Both the position numbers and the translations under genes were made by a program. Positions 46,227-53,943 of a stretch of DNA of 64,000 nt are shown here, one piece after another (the first letter of the stretch is position 1; the number at the start of each line of letters is the position of its first letter). The notes beneath the pieces are model-generated. The model was not told where the DNA came from. It saw nothing but the letters and a program-made list of their open reading frames with translations, and did not search any database. The stretch comes from Asticcacaulis sp. SL142 (GTDB lineage Bacteria > Pseudomonadota > Alphaproteobacteria > Caulobacterales > Caulobacteraceae), in assembly GCF_026625745.1 (NCBI RefSeq), contig NZ_CP113061.1, positions 2,195,501 through 2,259,500 of the forward strand. Reading direction: 5' to 3'.

Positions 46227-46844
46227 TTACTTGCCGAGTTTATAGCTGACGCGCAGCCCCAGATCATCAAGGCCCTGATTCTTGCCCTGACCCAGAATCT
46301 GACCGTTCGACAGATGGATATAGGCCAGCTCGATCGAGGTGCGCTCGCTCAGGTCATAACCCAGGGCTATATTGGGCTGGAACAGCAACTTTGAGCCAAA
46401 TTCGATATGGTCGTCACGCATGGCGACCCGGCGGGCGATTTCTTCCTGCGACAGGCCCGGTGTGCGGAAATCGGGAAGCTCATCATAGCCATCGGTGTAG
46501 GCCAGGCCAAAGCCCGGACGCACGAACCACTTTTTCGTTTCACCGAAATTGACCTTCCAGGTCAGGCCCGTGGCGATATGGCTGGAATCGCCCTGAGTGT
46601 TGACGGCGGCCATCACATAGACGCTGGGGTGGCGTAAGAAATCCCAGGTTTCTTTTTTATCCGAGCGCCAACCGAGCTCAATATCAGCCCCGCCTTCACG
46701 GCCCGCCGCGCCGATGCCGAGCGCTTCGCCCAGAAAGGTCACGTCATGGGCATAGGCCCCGCCATAAATCTCACCCGCCGATGCCGATCCGGCCAGCATC
46801 ACCACGCCCAAGGCTAATGCGCCCACAAAACCCGATTTAATCAT
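46227..46844 (-). CDS. PagL-like lipid A 3-O-deacylase (acyloxyacyl hydrolase family)
   Basis: A 205-residue outer-membrane beta-barrel. A signal peptide (MIKSGFVGALALGVVMLAG, cleavage after SASA) leads into aromatic-rich strands. The catalytic His-X-Ser of PagL is visible as YIHLSNGQI (about H177/S179), followed by the family-typical NQGLDDLGLRVSYKL end. It would remove the 3-linked acyl chain of lipid A, altering recognition or permeability. Its stop codon abuts repeat A. Confidence 0.85.
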   Translation of the reverse strand: MIKSGFVGALALGVVMLAGSASAGEIYGGAYAHDVTFLGEALGIGAAGREGGADIELGWRSDKKETWDFLRHPSVYVMAAVNTQGDSSHIATGLTWKVNFGETKKWFVRPGFGLAYTDGYDELPDFRTPGLSQEEIARRVAMRDDHIEFGSKLLFQPNIALGYDLSERTSIELAYIHLSNGQILGQGKNQGLDDLGLRVSYKLGK

Positions 46845-46973
46845 GAATAAATCCCTGAAATACAGCCGCGCAACTTATCAACTGATTGGTGCATTTGCGC
46901 CAGAGCCTTGCCCGTATATGCGAAAATTCCCTGCCACTGCTGCTTTTAAGCTACAGACAGTTCAAATTGTCAT

Positions 46974-47019
46974 AGCGCATTCCGAAAAGTGTGAAGCGGT
47001 TTTCGGAAATAAATGCGCG
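46974..47019. repeat. CCGAAAAGTG-type palindrome, family B copy 3
   Basis: AGCGCAT...AATGCGCG ends enclose CCGAAAAGTGTGAAGCGG followed by TTTTCGG. It lies between the start of the pagL-like gene and the serC terminator. Confidence 0.85.
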
Positions 47020-47023
47020 TCAA

Positions 47024-47063
47024 AAAAATTGGAACACATCTCGATTATATCGAGATGTGTTCC
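47024..47063 (-). terminator. serC terminator whose hairpin contains the serC stop codon
   Basis: A perfect 15-bp stem (GGAACACATCTCGAT with its complement) spans 47031-47063. On the minus strand it is followed by AATTTTTTT. The serC stop codon TAA (47045-47047) coincides with the 3-base loop, so one arm encodes the last residues (HISI region) and the other is untranslated. Confidence 0.85.
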
Positions 47064-48205
47064 AGCGCCTCAGCGTAAGCCCATTCCAGCCACGGCAGCA
47101 GGGCGCAGATGTCATCGGCATCGACCGTGCAGCCGCACCAGATACGCAGGCCCGGAGGGGCGGCGCGGTAGCCGGTAATATCATAGGCGACCCCTTCACC
47201 TTCCAGCAAAGCGTTGACCTTAGAGGCCAGCTTGGCCTGAACCTCAGCCGGTTGGCCGACAATAGCCGGGTCAACAAACTTCAGGCATACCGAGGTGGTC
47301 GAGCGGGTTTCAACCTTTTCGGCCACAAAATCGATCCACGGCGTCGCTTCGACCCATTCGCGCAGATAGGTAAAATTCTGCTCGCAGCGCGCAATCAGCC
47401 CCTCTAACCCGCCTTCGCGCAAACCCCATTTCAGGGCATCAAGATAGTCTTCGATCACCAGAAACGAATAGGTGTTGATGGCATCGCCGCCCAGAATGGT
47501 CATGTCGGCGGCATCACCTTTGCGCAGGCGGATGACCTTGGGGATGGCGCGGCCCGGATCGAAGGTGTTGAGCCGCTCAACGGCCTTCGGGGACAGGATC
47601 AGCACGCCAATGCCCGCTTCACCGCCCAGCGCCTTTTGAAAGGAGAAGGTCGTCACATCCAGCTTTTCCCACGGCAAATCCATGCAGAAAGCCGCCGACG
47701 TCGCATCACACAACACAAGACCCTGATGATCATCGCTGATGAACGCGGCATCCGGCACCTTCACGCCAGAGGTCGTACCGTTCCACGGAAAAATCAGATC
47801 GGCTTCGGGATCGATCCGGCTCAGATCCGGTAACTGGCCATAAGGTGCCGACAAAACCTCGGCATCCAGTTTCAGATGCTTTACGGCATCATCGGCCCAC
47901 AACTGCCCAAAGTTTTCAAAAGCGACCACCTGAACCTTACGCAGTCCCAGCAGATTCCACATCGCCGCTTCGAACGCACCGGTATCCGACGCCGGGGTCA
48001 TGAAGACCTGATAGTCAGCGGGGATGCCTAAGATATCGCGGGTCAGCTCCAGCGCTTCCTTGATCCGACCGACCGTGACCTTAGACCGGTTTGAGCGGCC
48101 CACAGGGGCGGCACTCAAGGCCTGCGGCGTCCAGCCGGGACGCTTGGCGGTCGGGCCGGAGGAGAACCATGGTCTCTCAATCAAGCGGGCAGGTTTGGCG
48201 GTCAT
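47045..48205 (-). CDS. serC: Phosphoserine aminotransferase SerC
   Basis: A 386-residue class V PLP aminotransferase converting 3-phosphohydroxypyruvate and glutamate to phosphoserine, the second step of serine synthesis. It has WFSSGPTAKRPGWTPQAL, FMTPASDTGAFEAAMWNLL, CDATSAAFCMDLPWEKLDV and the PLP lysine in FSFQKALGGE. It matches the long alphaproteobacterial SerC subgroup. The ATG at 48205 gives MTAKPARL; an earlier in-frame start would add 21 unlike residues. serA, often its neighbour, is not in this window. Confidence 0.94.
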   Translation of the reverse strand: MTAKPARLIERPWFSSGPTAKRPGWTPQALSAAPVGRSNRSKVTVGRIKEALELTRDILGIPADYQVFMTPASDTGAFEAAMWNLLGLRKVQVVAFENFGQLWADDAVKHLKLDAEVLSAPYGQLPDLSRIDPEADLIFPWNGTTSGVKVPDAAFISDDHQGLVLCDATSAAFCMDLPWEKLDVTTFSFQKALGGEAGIGVLILSPKAVERLNTFDPGRAIPKVIRLRKGDAADMTILGGDAINTYSFLVIEDYLDALKWGLREGGLEGLIARCEQNFTYLREWVEATPWIDFVAEKVETRSTTSVCLKFVDPAIVGQPAEVQAKLASKVNALLEGEGVAYDITGYRAAPPGLRIWCGCTVDADDICALLPWLEWAYAEALEHISI

Positions 48206-48309
48206 CGAAGGCACCCCGGATGTGTAAAACGGTGAGCGCCTTTTGCGTCCAAAGCCCGCCAAACACAAGGGGTCTTATCCCAAAATCATTTACGCTCATG
48301 AACCGAAGA

Positions 48310-48338
48310 TGAACCCCACCGTTCAGGTTCGGCTCAGG
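48310..48338 (+). promoter_or_regulatory. Conserved upstream element of the small periplasmic paralogues, copy 1
   Basis: A 29-base block, 26 of 29 identical to 48931-48959. It contains a direct repeat TTCAGG-N5-CTCAGG, 11 bp apart (one helical turn), as expected for a dimeric regulator. A second shared block (TCAACGCTGAGA) follows at the same 49-base offset in both copies. Confidence 0.65.
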
Positions 48339-48395
48339 GGCGGTATGTTTATATGGCGTCAACGCTGAGATTAAGCGCTGAACCTATTTGTATCA

Positions 48396-48443
48396 ACGCG
48401 CATCTTTTCCGAAAAACCGCTTCACACTTTTCGGGATGCGCTT
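48396..48443. repeat. CCGAAAAGTG-type palindrome, family B copy 4, in a 5' leader
   Basis: ACGCGCAT...GATGCGCT ends enclose CCGAAAAACCGCTTCACACTTTTCGG. It lies between the conserved upstream block and the start of the gene at 48459. The paralogue at 49024 lacks it, and its leader is shorter by about the length of the element. Confidence 0.85.
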
Positions 48444-48458
48444 CTAAGGAGCCAAGTT

Positions 48459-48815
48459 ATGAAAACGATCAAGACCTTCACCGCCGCGGCTTTGGTTGCC
48501 CTGTCGATGGGCGCTGCCTCTACCGCCGCTCTGGCCGACTCGCCCCATTCGCACGTTCGCGAAAACAGCGTCGAGCGTCGTCTCGATACGCTTGATGAAC
48601 GTATTGACCGTGGTGTCCGCACCCGCGAACTGAACCGTAACGAAGCCAGCCGCCTGAGAGGCGAATTGCGCGACATCGAAAAGCTGTCGAACAAGTTTGA
48701 GCGTTCCGGCCGCGGCTACGATCGTCAGGAAATGAATATCCTGACCTCACGCATTGATCGTTTGTCGCAAAAGGTGGCGTACAACACCCACGATCGTCAG
48801 ACCCGCCGCTACTAG
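48459..48815 (+). CDS. Small charged periplasmic protein, paralogue 1
   Basis: A 118-residue exported protein of unknown function. A signal peptide (MKTIKTFTAAALVALSMGAA, cleavage after ALA-D) leads into a mature part of about 90 residues dominated by Arg, Asp and Glu in helical heptad-like order (RRLDTLDERIDRGVR; ELNRNEASRLRGELRDIEK; LSNKFERSGRGYDRQEMNIL). It is about 45% identical over the mature part to the product of 49024-49416. Both genes share an upstream element, so they are probably co-regulated. AAGGAG lies 9 bases before the ATG. Confidence 0.8.
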   Translation: MKTIKTFTAAALVALSMGAASTAALADSPHSHVRENSVERRLDTLDERIDRGVRTRELNRNEASRLRGELRDIEKLSNKFERSGRGYDRQEMNILTSRIDRLSQKVAYNTHDRQTRRY

Positions 48816-48818
48816 CCC

Positions 48819-48882
48819 TTCTCCTCCCCACTTAGTGGGGAGGAGAAAAGAGAACAAATTAGCCTCCTTCGGGAGGCTTTTT
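48819..48882 (+). terminator. Double hairpin terminator after paralogue 1
   Basis: TTCTCCTCCCCAC pairs with GTGGGGAGGAGAA (around 48820-48848), then AGCCTCC-TTCG-GGAGGCT runs into TTTTTT (about 48860-48883). The second hairpin is a textbook intrinsic terminator. Confidence 0.85.
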
Positions 48883-48930
48883 TGCGCTCTGTAATCATAT
48901 GTTTTTCCATTCATCTGGCTGAACGGAATA

Positions 48931-48959
48931 TGAACCGCACCGTTCAGGAACGGCTCAGG
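48931..48959 (+). promoter_or_regulatory. Conserved upstream element of the small periplasmic paralogues, copy 2
   Basis: The same 29-base block as 48310-48338 with the TTCAGG-N5-CTCAGG direct repeat, 65 bases before the start codon at 49024. TCAACGCTGAGA follows at the same 49-base offset. Confidence 0.65.
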
Positions 48960-49023
48960 TGGCAAGTGCTTAAATGATCTCAACGCTGAGAGACAGCGCC
49001 AACCCACAACAGGAGACGTAAAG

Positions 49024-49416
49024 ATGAAAACCCAGTTTAAAGCTTTTGCCATTGCCGCGTTTGCTTGCGCGGGTATGGCCGCCGCTTCGGTCCCCGCTAT
49101 GGCCGACAGCCGCTATGACCACAACCGCCACGACTACCGCGAAGACCGTCGTGATCATCGCGATGACCGTATCGATTACCGCCTTGATCAACTGGATCGC
49201 CAGATTGATCGTGGCGCGCGCCACGGCAATCTGAGCCGTCGCGAAGAATACCGCCTGCGGGCCGAACTGCGCGATCTTGAGCGCCTGTCGCATCAGTTTG
49301 AACGCTCAGGCCGCGGCATAGACGGGCGTGAGATGCAAATCCTCAACCGCCGCACCCAGGACCTGTCGCGCGCGGTTGCCTATAATAGCCGCGACTACAA
49401 TGGGCGTAGATATTAA
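49024..49416 (+). CDS. Small charged periplasmic protein, paralogue 2
   Basis: A 130-residue exported protein related to the preceding gene. The signal peptide (MKTQFKAFAIAAFACAGMAA, cleavage near AMA-D) is followed by a His/Arg/Asp-rich stretch (YDHNRHDYREDRRDHRDD) absent from paralogue 1, then the shared repeat-like core (YRLDQLDRQIDRGARHGNLS; EYRLRAELRDLERLSHQFE; RSGRGIDGREMQIL). The His-rich segment could bind metal, but this is a guess. AGGAGA lies about 10 bases upstream of the ATG. The stop is followed after 3 bases by a family B palindrome. Confidence 0.8.
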   Translation: MKTQFKAFAIAAFACAGMAAASVPAMADSRYDHNRHDYREDRRDHRDDRIDYRLDQLDRQIDRGARHGNLSRREEYRLRAELRDLERLSHQFERSGRGIDGREMQILNRRTQDLSRAVAYNSRDYNGRRY

Positions 49417-49419
49417 CCA

Positions 49420-49466
49420 AAGCGCATTCCAAAAAGTGTGAAGCGGTTTTTGGATAAAATGCGCGA
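49420..49466. repeat. CCGAAAAGTG-type palindrome, family B copy 5
   Basis: AAGCGCAT...ATGCGCG ends enclose CCAAAAAGTGTGAAGCGG then TTTTTGG; both bases that differ from other copies change in a pair-preserving way (CCG/CGG to CCA/TGG). It lies between paralogue 2 and thiD, both of whose 3' ends face it. Confidence 0.85.
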
Positions 49467-49473
49467 CAAAAAA

Positions 49474-50256
49474 TTATATCGCCCAGTTATGTTTTAACGG
49501 GCCATGGCCGCCCCCCAGACCGGGGGCGGCCTTTATGGCATTCAGCACATAGGCCCGCGCCTTATCCACCATGCCCTCAAGGGCCATATCCTCGCGGTAA
49601 AGGGCGGCACAGGCACTGGCCAGGGTACAGCCGGTGCCGTGGGTATGGCGGGTCTCAATGCGCGGAGCCTCAAAACGCACGACGCGGTTTCCGGTCATCA
49701 GCAGGTCACAGACCACGTCGCCCTCAACATGCCCGCCCTTCATCAGCACCGCCTTGGCCCCCATTTTCAGCAAAGCCTCCCCCGCCCGTTGCAGGTCATC
49801 GTGATTTTCAACAGACATACCCGTCAGAACGGCGGCTTCCGGCGCATTGGGGGTCAACAGATCGGCGCGCGGGATCAACAGATGGCGGATGGCGTCGATC
49901 GCCGCTTCGGGTAAAAGCCTGTGACCGCCCTTGGCCACCATGACCGGATCAATGACGCGAAAGGCATCGCCGGCCAGATCAAGCACGCTGGCCACGGTTT
50001 CGACCACACCAATAGAGCCCAGCATACCGGTCTTGACGGCATCAACGCCAATGTCTTCGATACAGGCCATGGCCTGAGCGGCAATAACTTCTTCGGGGAT
50101 CGGAAACACGTCCGTCACCCCCAGCGTATTTTGTACGGTAAGCGCCGTGATCGCCGTCATGCCGTAAGCCTTAAGGCAAGTGACGGTTTTCAGATCGGCC
50201 TGAATGCCCGCCCCGCCGGAGGGGTCAGAGCCTGCGATAATAAGGACGCGGTGCAT
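49474..50256 (-). CDS. thiD: Hydroxymethylpyrimidine/phosphomethylpyrimidine kinase ThiD
   Basis: A 260-residue ribokinase-fold enzyme that phosphorylates HMP and HMP-P in thiamine synthesis. Motifs are VLIIAGSDPSGGAGIQADLK, AYGMTAITALTVQNTLGV, VIDPVMVAKGG, LLTPNAPEAAVL, AVLMKGGHVEGDV and the anion-hole HGTGCTLASACAALY. The ATG at 50256 gives MHRVLIIAGSDP; a GTG 15 bases upstream is possible. No TPP riboswitch is visible upstream. Confidence 0.95.
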   Translation of the reverse strand: MHRVLIIAGSDPSGGAGIQADLKTVTCLKAYGMTAITALTVQNTLGVTDVFPIPEEVIAAQAMACIEDIGVDAVKTGMLGSIGVVETVASVLDLAGDAFRVIDPVMVAKGGHRLLPEAAIDAIRHLLIPRADLLTPNAPEAAVLTGMSVENHDDLQRAGEALLKMGAKAVLMKGGHVEGDVVCDLLMTGNRVVRFEAPRIETRHTHGTGCTLASACAALYREDMALEGMVDKARAYVLNAIKAAPGLGGGHGPLKHNWAI

Positions 50257-50322
50257 GATTAAAGGCTTCACTTTGAGTTTCGTTGTCTATAATCCCCCCG
50301 GTTCATATAGGTAACATATATC

Positions 50323-50595
50323 ATGACTGCTCCTGCTTTCGATACGGGTAAGCCTTTTGCGGCGGATTTTTACGCAAGCACCTTAAAGAGCGGCCACTAC
50401 CGCCACTATAAGGGCAAATATTACATCGTGTTCGGCACCGTCACCCACTCAGAAACCGAAGAGGTCATGGTATTGTACGCGCCAGAGGCCCAGAGTGCCG
50501 GTGACGCACGGTTATGGGTCAGGCCGCTTTCCATGTTCACAGAATCCGTTCAGACTGAGGACGGAACCGTGCCGCGTTTCGCCTATACCGGTTGA
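50323..50595 (+). CDS. DUF1653-family protein
   Basis: A 90-residue small soluble protein with the DUF1653 signature: SGHYRHYKGKYYIVFGTVTH, SETEEVMVLYAP, and ARLWVRPLSMFTESVQ at the end. Members are widespread and of unknown function, with a small beta-rich fold. AGGTAA lies a short distance before the ATG. It is followed by two small genes and kdsD in the same direction with short gaps; together they may be one transcript. Confidence 0.85.
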   Translation: MTAPAFDTGKPFAADFYASTLKSGHYRHYKGKYYIVFGTVTHSETEEVMVLYAPEAQSAGDARLWVRPLSMFTESVQTEDGTVPRFAYTG

Positions 50596-50605
50596 ATTTG
50601 TCTTC

Positions 50606-50992
50606 ATGCGACAGAGACTAAAAAAACACCTCCCCCCTGAACCCGCCAAATCGTTGTGGAACGAACTGGCGCCGGAGGTGTTTGCCGATAGTCATGATCC
50701 GATATTGACCGCCATGCGTGGTGCCGTGGTGATTGTGCGCCTGAACGACATTGACGCCCATGATGAGTTGGTGGGCTATGAGATTCTGGCCGGACGGCTG
50801 ATCCGCGCCAACCGCGAAGAAGGGTTTGTGCTGTCTATGGTGGGCACTAAGGCGGGGGAAACGCTCAACCTGCCGCTGGTGCCGGGGGCCTTCAAGCTTA
50901 TCCCACCGGGTCGCTATGGCCTCAGTGATGACACCATCGTCACTGACCCTGATTTTCAGGTCGCCTTTGATATTTACAGGCCTAATAATTGA
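50606..50992 (+). CDS. Hypothetical protein
   Basis: A 128-residue protein that I do not recognise. The sequence is beta-rich (TAMRGAVVIVRLNDIDAHD; VGYEILAGRLIRANREEGF; GTKAGETLNLPLVPGAFKL; PGRYGLSDDTIVTDPDF) and has no signal peptide or membrane segment. The ATG at 50606 lies 10 bases after the DUF1653 stop, and host-like codon use supports a real gene. Confidence 0.6.
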   Translation: MRQRLKKHLPPEPAKSLWNELAPEVFADSHDPILTAMRGAVVIVRLNDIDAHDELVGYEILAGRLIRANREEGFVLSMVGTKAGETLNLPLVPGAFKLIPPGRYGLSDDTIVTDPDFQVAFDIYRPNN

Positions 50993-51046
50993 CGTGATGA
51001 CTTAGGCGGGCCTATAACGCCACCCATATTCACAAGGCGGTGCCGA

Positions 51047-51313
51047 ATGCCCGACAAACTGTTTTATCCCGTAATGGCCGCCGTGGCGCTGATCATGATC
51101 GCGCTTAGTCTGGTGTGGCCACAAGGGATCGGATCACGCTCACCCGCGCCGTTCGGGAAAGATATTGAACTGCCCGACTTCGTGCGCATGGAACGTGAGC
51201 GCGCCACCCGCGAAGCCCATAAGCAGGCTGAGACCGCACGCCTTGCCGCTGAAAAAGCTGCCCTTAAGGCCACCGAAGCCCAAACCGCGGCCTCTGCCGC
51301 CGCCGCTCAATAA
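51047..51313 (+). CDS. Small membrane-anchored alanine-rich protein
   Basis: An 88-residue protein with an N-terminal transmembrane helix (about residues 5-25: LFYPVMAAVALIMIALSLVW) followed by a soluble tail that becomes a charged, Ala-rich helix (MERERATREAHKQAETARLA, then Ala/Glu/Lys to the end). It looks like a short membrane-tethered helix facing the periplasm. The function is unknown. It ends 13 bases before kdsD. Confidence 0.6.
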   Translation: MPDKLFYPVMAAVALIMIALSLVWPQGIGSRSPAPFGKDIELPDFVRMERERATREAHKQAETARLAAEKAALKATEAQTAASAAAAQ

Positions 51314-51326
51314 TTTCCGAGATCTT

Positions 51327-52289
51327 ATGTCCGATAGTTTGTCAGCCGCCCGTAATGTCCTGAAAATCGAAGCCGAGGCCCTGATGCAGATGGCCACCGC
51401 TCTGGAGCGCGGCCCGTTGGCCGATAATTTTGAACGGGCCATCGACACCCTGTTTGACCACAAAGGCCGCGTCATCCTGACCGGCGTCGGTAAATCCGGC
51501 CATGTGGGTAAGAAAATTGCCGCGACTTTTGCCTCAACCGGCACCTCGGCGTTTTTTGTGCACGCCACCGAAGCCAGCCACGGCGATCTGGGCATGGTTG
51601 GGCCTGACGACGTGATCATGGCCCTGTCGAAATCGGGGGAAACCAAGGAATTGGCTGATGTTATCGCCTATTCCAAGCGCTTTGGCATTACCCTCATCGG
51701 CATCACGGCCCGCGCCGACAGCGCGCTCGGCAAGGCCGCCGATATTCCGCTGATTTTTCCGAATGCGCCCGAAGCGTTTGACGGGGTTGATGCCCCGACG
51801 ACCTCAACGACCCTGCAAATCGCGCTGGGGGACTGTCTGGCGGTAGCGTTGATGAAAAAGCGCGGCTTCACGGCGCAGGATTTTGGCACCTATCATCCCG
51901 GCGGCAAGCTGGGGGCGGCGCTGAAATCTGTGTCCGATCTTATGCACGGCACTGAAGTGCCGCTGGTCGCGCAATCCGCGCCCATGCCGACCGCCCTGAT
52001 TACCATGACCGAAAAACGCTTTGGCGCGGTCGGGGTAGTGGATGGCGATGGCCACCTGATCGGGGTCGTCACCGACGGCGATCTGCGCCGCCATATGGAC
52101 GGCCTGATGGATAAGACCGCCATTGAGGTCATGACCGCAAAACCGCTGACCGTATCGCCCACCATGCTGGCGGCTGAGGCGCTCAAGATCATGAACGAAA
52201 AGCGCATCACCGTGCTGTTTGTAACCGACAACAACATCCCCGTTGGCATATTGCATGTCCATGATGTGCTGCGGGCCGGCGTTGTTTAA
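51327..52289 (+). CDS. kdsD: Arabinose-5-phosphate isomerase KdsD
   Basis: A 320-residue enzyme that interconverts ribulose 5-phosphate and arabinose 5-phosphate, the first step to Kdo for LPS. The SIS domain (about 30-170) carries RVILTGVGKSGHVGKKIAATFAS, FVHATEASHGDLGMV and ALSKSGETKELADV. DYHPGG-type TYHPGGKLGAALKSV precedes two CBS domains (about 200-320: HLIGVVTDGDLRRHM; ITVLFVTDNNIPVGILHVHD). The ATG at 51327 yields the family start. It overlaps the next gene by about 26 bases. Confidence 0.94.
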   Translation: MSDSLSAARNVLKIEAEALMQMATALERGPLADNFERAIDTLFDHKGRVILTGVGKSGHVGKKIAATFASTGTSAFFVHATEASHGDLGMVGPDDVIMALSKSGETKELADVIAYSKRFGITLIGITARADSALGKAADIPLIFPNAPEAFDGVDAPTTSTTLQIALGDCLAVALMKKRGFTAQDFGTYHPGGKLGAALKSVSDLMHGTEVPLVAQSAPMPTALITMTEKRFGAVGVVDGDGHLIGVVTDGDLRRHMDGLMDKTAIEVMTAKPLTVSPTMLAAEALKIMNEKRITVLFVTDNNIPVGILHVHDVLRAGVV

Positions 52290-53154
52290 ACACGCCTTTA
52301 TATTCGGTTATGGCTTTATCGGCGCGGCCTTTGCCGAGGCTTTACGCGCCGACGGATACACCATTTCAGCCACTGCCCGCGCCCCCGAAAAGCGCTCTGA
52401 ACTGACGGCGCAGGGCATCATCGCGGTTGATCCCACCGACCCAACGGCCCTTAAAACCGCCGTCGAACAGACCACAGTCATCCTACTGACCGCTGCCCCA
52501 AATGACGAAGGCTGCCCCGCCTTCACCGCCCTTAGCCCCCTTTTGGTTTCGGCAGCGGCGCCTCGCCGCCGCTGGATTGGCTATTTGTCGACGACGGGGG
52601 TTTACGGCGATCGTGGCGGCAGCTGGGCGTTTGAGGACAGCGCCCTTAATCCTATTTCGCGCGAAGGCCAGCGCCGTGTGGATGCTGAACAACAGTGGCT
52701 CGGCCTTGGCCAGCATACGGGCGATTGCGTGACCGTGTTTCGCTTACCCGGACTCTATGGCCCCGGCCGCAATGTGCTGGAACGTCTGACGGATGGCACC
52801 GCCCGCCGCATCCATAAGCCCGGTCAGGTGTTCAGCCGCCTTTATGACAGCGATTGCGCCACCGCCCTGATGGCCAGCGTCAAACGTCCCCGCCCCGGCG
52901 GCATCTATAATCTGTGCGATGATGAACCGGCCCCCGCCGATGAGGTGCTGGTCTATGCGGCCCAAACCTATGGGTTTGAGGTGCCGCCGGAAATTGCCTT
53001 TGATGATCCGAACCTGTCGGGCGGCATGAAGCGTTTTTATGCCGAAAACAAACGCGTTTCCAATGCCTTGGCCAAGGCCGAACTGGGCTGGCGGCCGCAA
53101 TATTCGACTTATCGCGAAGGATTAGCGGCTATCTACGCGTCAATGAGTTCCTGA
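52264..53154 (+). CDS. NAD(P)-dependent epimerase/dehydratase-like protein (YeeZ group)
   Basis: A protein of about 296 residues with a Rossmann fold: HAFIFGYGFIGAAFAEALRA at the N-terminus, then VILLTAAPNDEG, GYLSTTGVYGDRGGSW and FRLPGLYGPGRNVLERL. The usual SDR Tyr-X3-Lys is not evident, as in YeeZ-type proteins, so catalysis is uncertain. The start is ambiguous: ATG at 52264 or 52261, or a TTG at 52282 that would give MFKHAFIFGYGFIG. It overlaps kdsD at its 5' end and the convergent hydrolase by 22 bases at its 3' end. Confidence 0.8.
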   Translation: MCCGPALFKHAFIFGYGFIGAAFAEALRADGYTISATARAPEKRSELTAQGIIAVDPTDPTALKTAVEQTTVILLTAAPNDEGCPAFTALSPLLVSAAAPRRRWIGYLSTTGVYGDRGGSWAFEDSALNPISREGQRRVDAEQQWLGLGQHTGDCVTVFRLPGLYGPGRNVLERLTDGTARRIHKPGQVFSRLYDSDCATALMASVKRPRPGGIYNLCDDEPAPADEVLVYAAQTYGFEVPPEIAFDDPNLSGGMKRFYAENKRVSNALAKAELGWRPQYSTYREGLAAIYASMSS

Positions 53155-53900
53155 ACCATCGCCGTCAGCAACTTCAAGTGCTTTGCGCCCGACAAACGAT
53201 GATCGCCGTCCTTGATCAGGGTCAGGCGCACATCATTACCGGAGATATGTTCGGCCAGTTTCACGCCGTGCGACCACGGCACCACATCGTCTTTCATACC
53301 GTGCAGAATACGCACCGGCCCGTCGAATGTCAGCGGTGCCCCAAACACCAGATGGTCTTTGGCCTCATCAAAAAAGGCCTGCGACATGGCGACATCCTGA
53401 TCATAGCCGGTCATGACAAAGGCCCCGGAAACCGTCAGCGCGCGGCGTTCTTCCGGGTTCAAATTCGGCAGCATCAATTCGTGCGTGAAATCCGGCGCCG
53501 GCGCGATAAAGCCCACCCCTTTGATCCATTCCGGCCGATCCTTCATCAGCAGGGTCGTCATCCACCCGCCCATGCTGGAGCCCACGACCACCAGCGGCCC
53601 CTCAGTCAGATTATCAACCACCTCAAGCACATCCAGACGCCACAGGCCGACGCGGGCCGCATTCCAGTCCCCTCCGGTTGCGCCATGACCGAAATAGTCA
53701 AAGCGCACAAAACCAAACCCTGCGCGCACCGCCATATCCGCCAGAACCTGCGCCTTCGTGCCGGTCATGTCGGATTTGAACCCGCCCAACCATAGCACGG
53801 TCGGGCCAGCGCCCGTGATTTGCCGGTAAGCGAGGTCGTGGCCGCTCTGGGTTCGCCAAAAACGGACCGCATCTTGATTATCATCAGGGTTCATGGTCAT
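53133..53900 (-). CDS. Alpha/beta hydrolase, ABHD10/acyl-thioesterase-like
   Basis: A 255-residue serine hydrolase: VLWLGGFKSDMTGTKAQVL, RFDYFGHGATGGDW, nucleophile elbow VVVGSSMGGWMTTLL, acid in LHGMKDDVVPW, and His in IKDGDHRLSG. The arrangement matches bacterial relatives of ABHD10 depalmitoylases. The natural substrate is unknown. The start could be the ATG at 53900 or the one at 53894. It overlaps the upstream-facing epimerase gene by 22 bases at the 3' ends. Confidence 0.85.
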   Translation of the reverse strand: MTMNPDDNQDAVRFWRTQSGHDLAYRQITGAGPTVLWLGGFKSDMTGTKAQVLADMAVRAGFGFVRFDYFGHGATGGDWNAARVGLWRLDVLEVVDNLTEGPLVVVGSSMGGWMTTLLMKDRPEWIKGVGFIAPAPDFTHELMLPNLNPEERRALTVSGAFVMTGYDQDVAMSQAFFDEAKDHLVFGAPLTFDGPVRILHGMKDDVVPWSHGVKLAEHISGNDVRLTLIKDGDHRLSGAKHLKLLTAMVQELIDA

Positions 53901-53943
53901 AAGGTCGCCATATCAGACTTACTACCCTTCCCGAAAGATCAAA

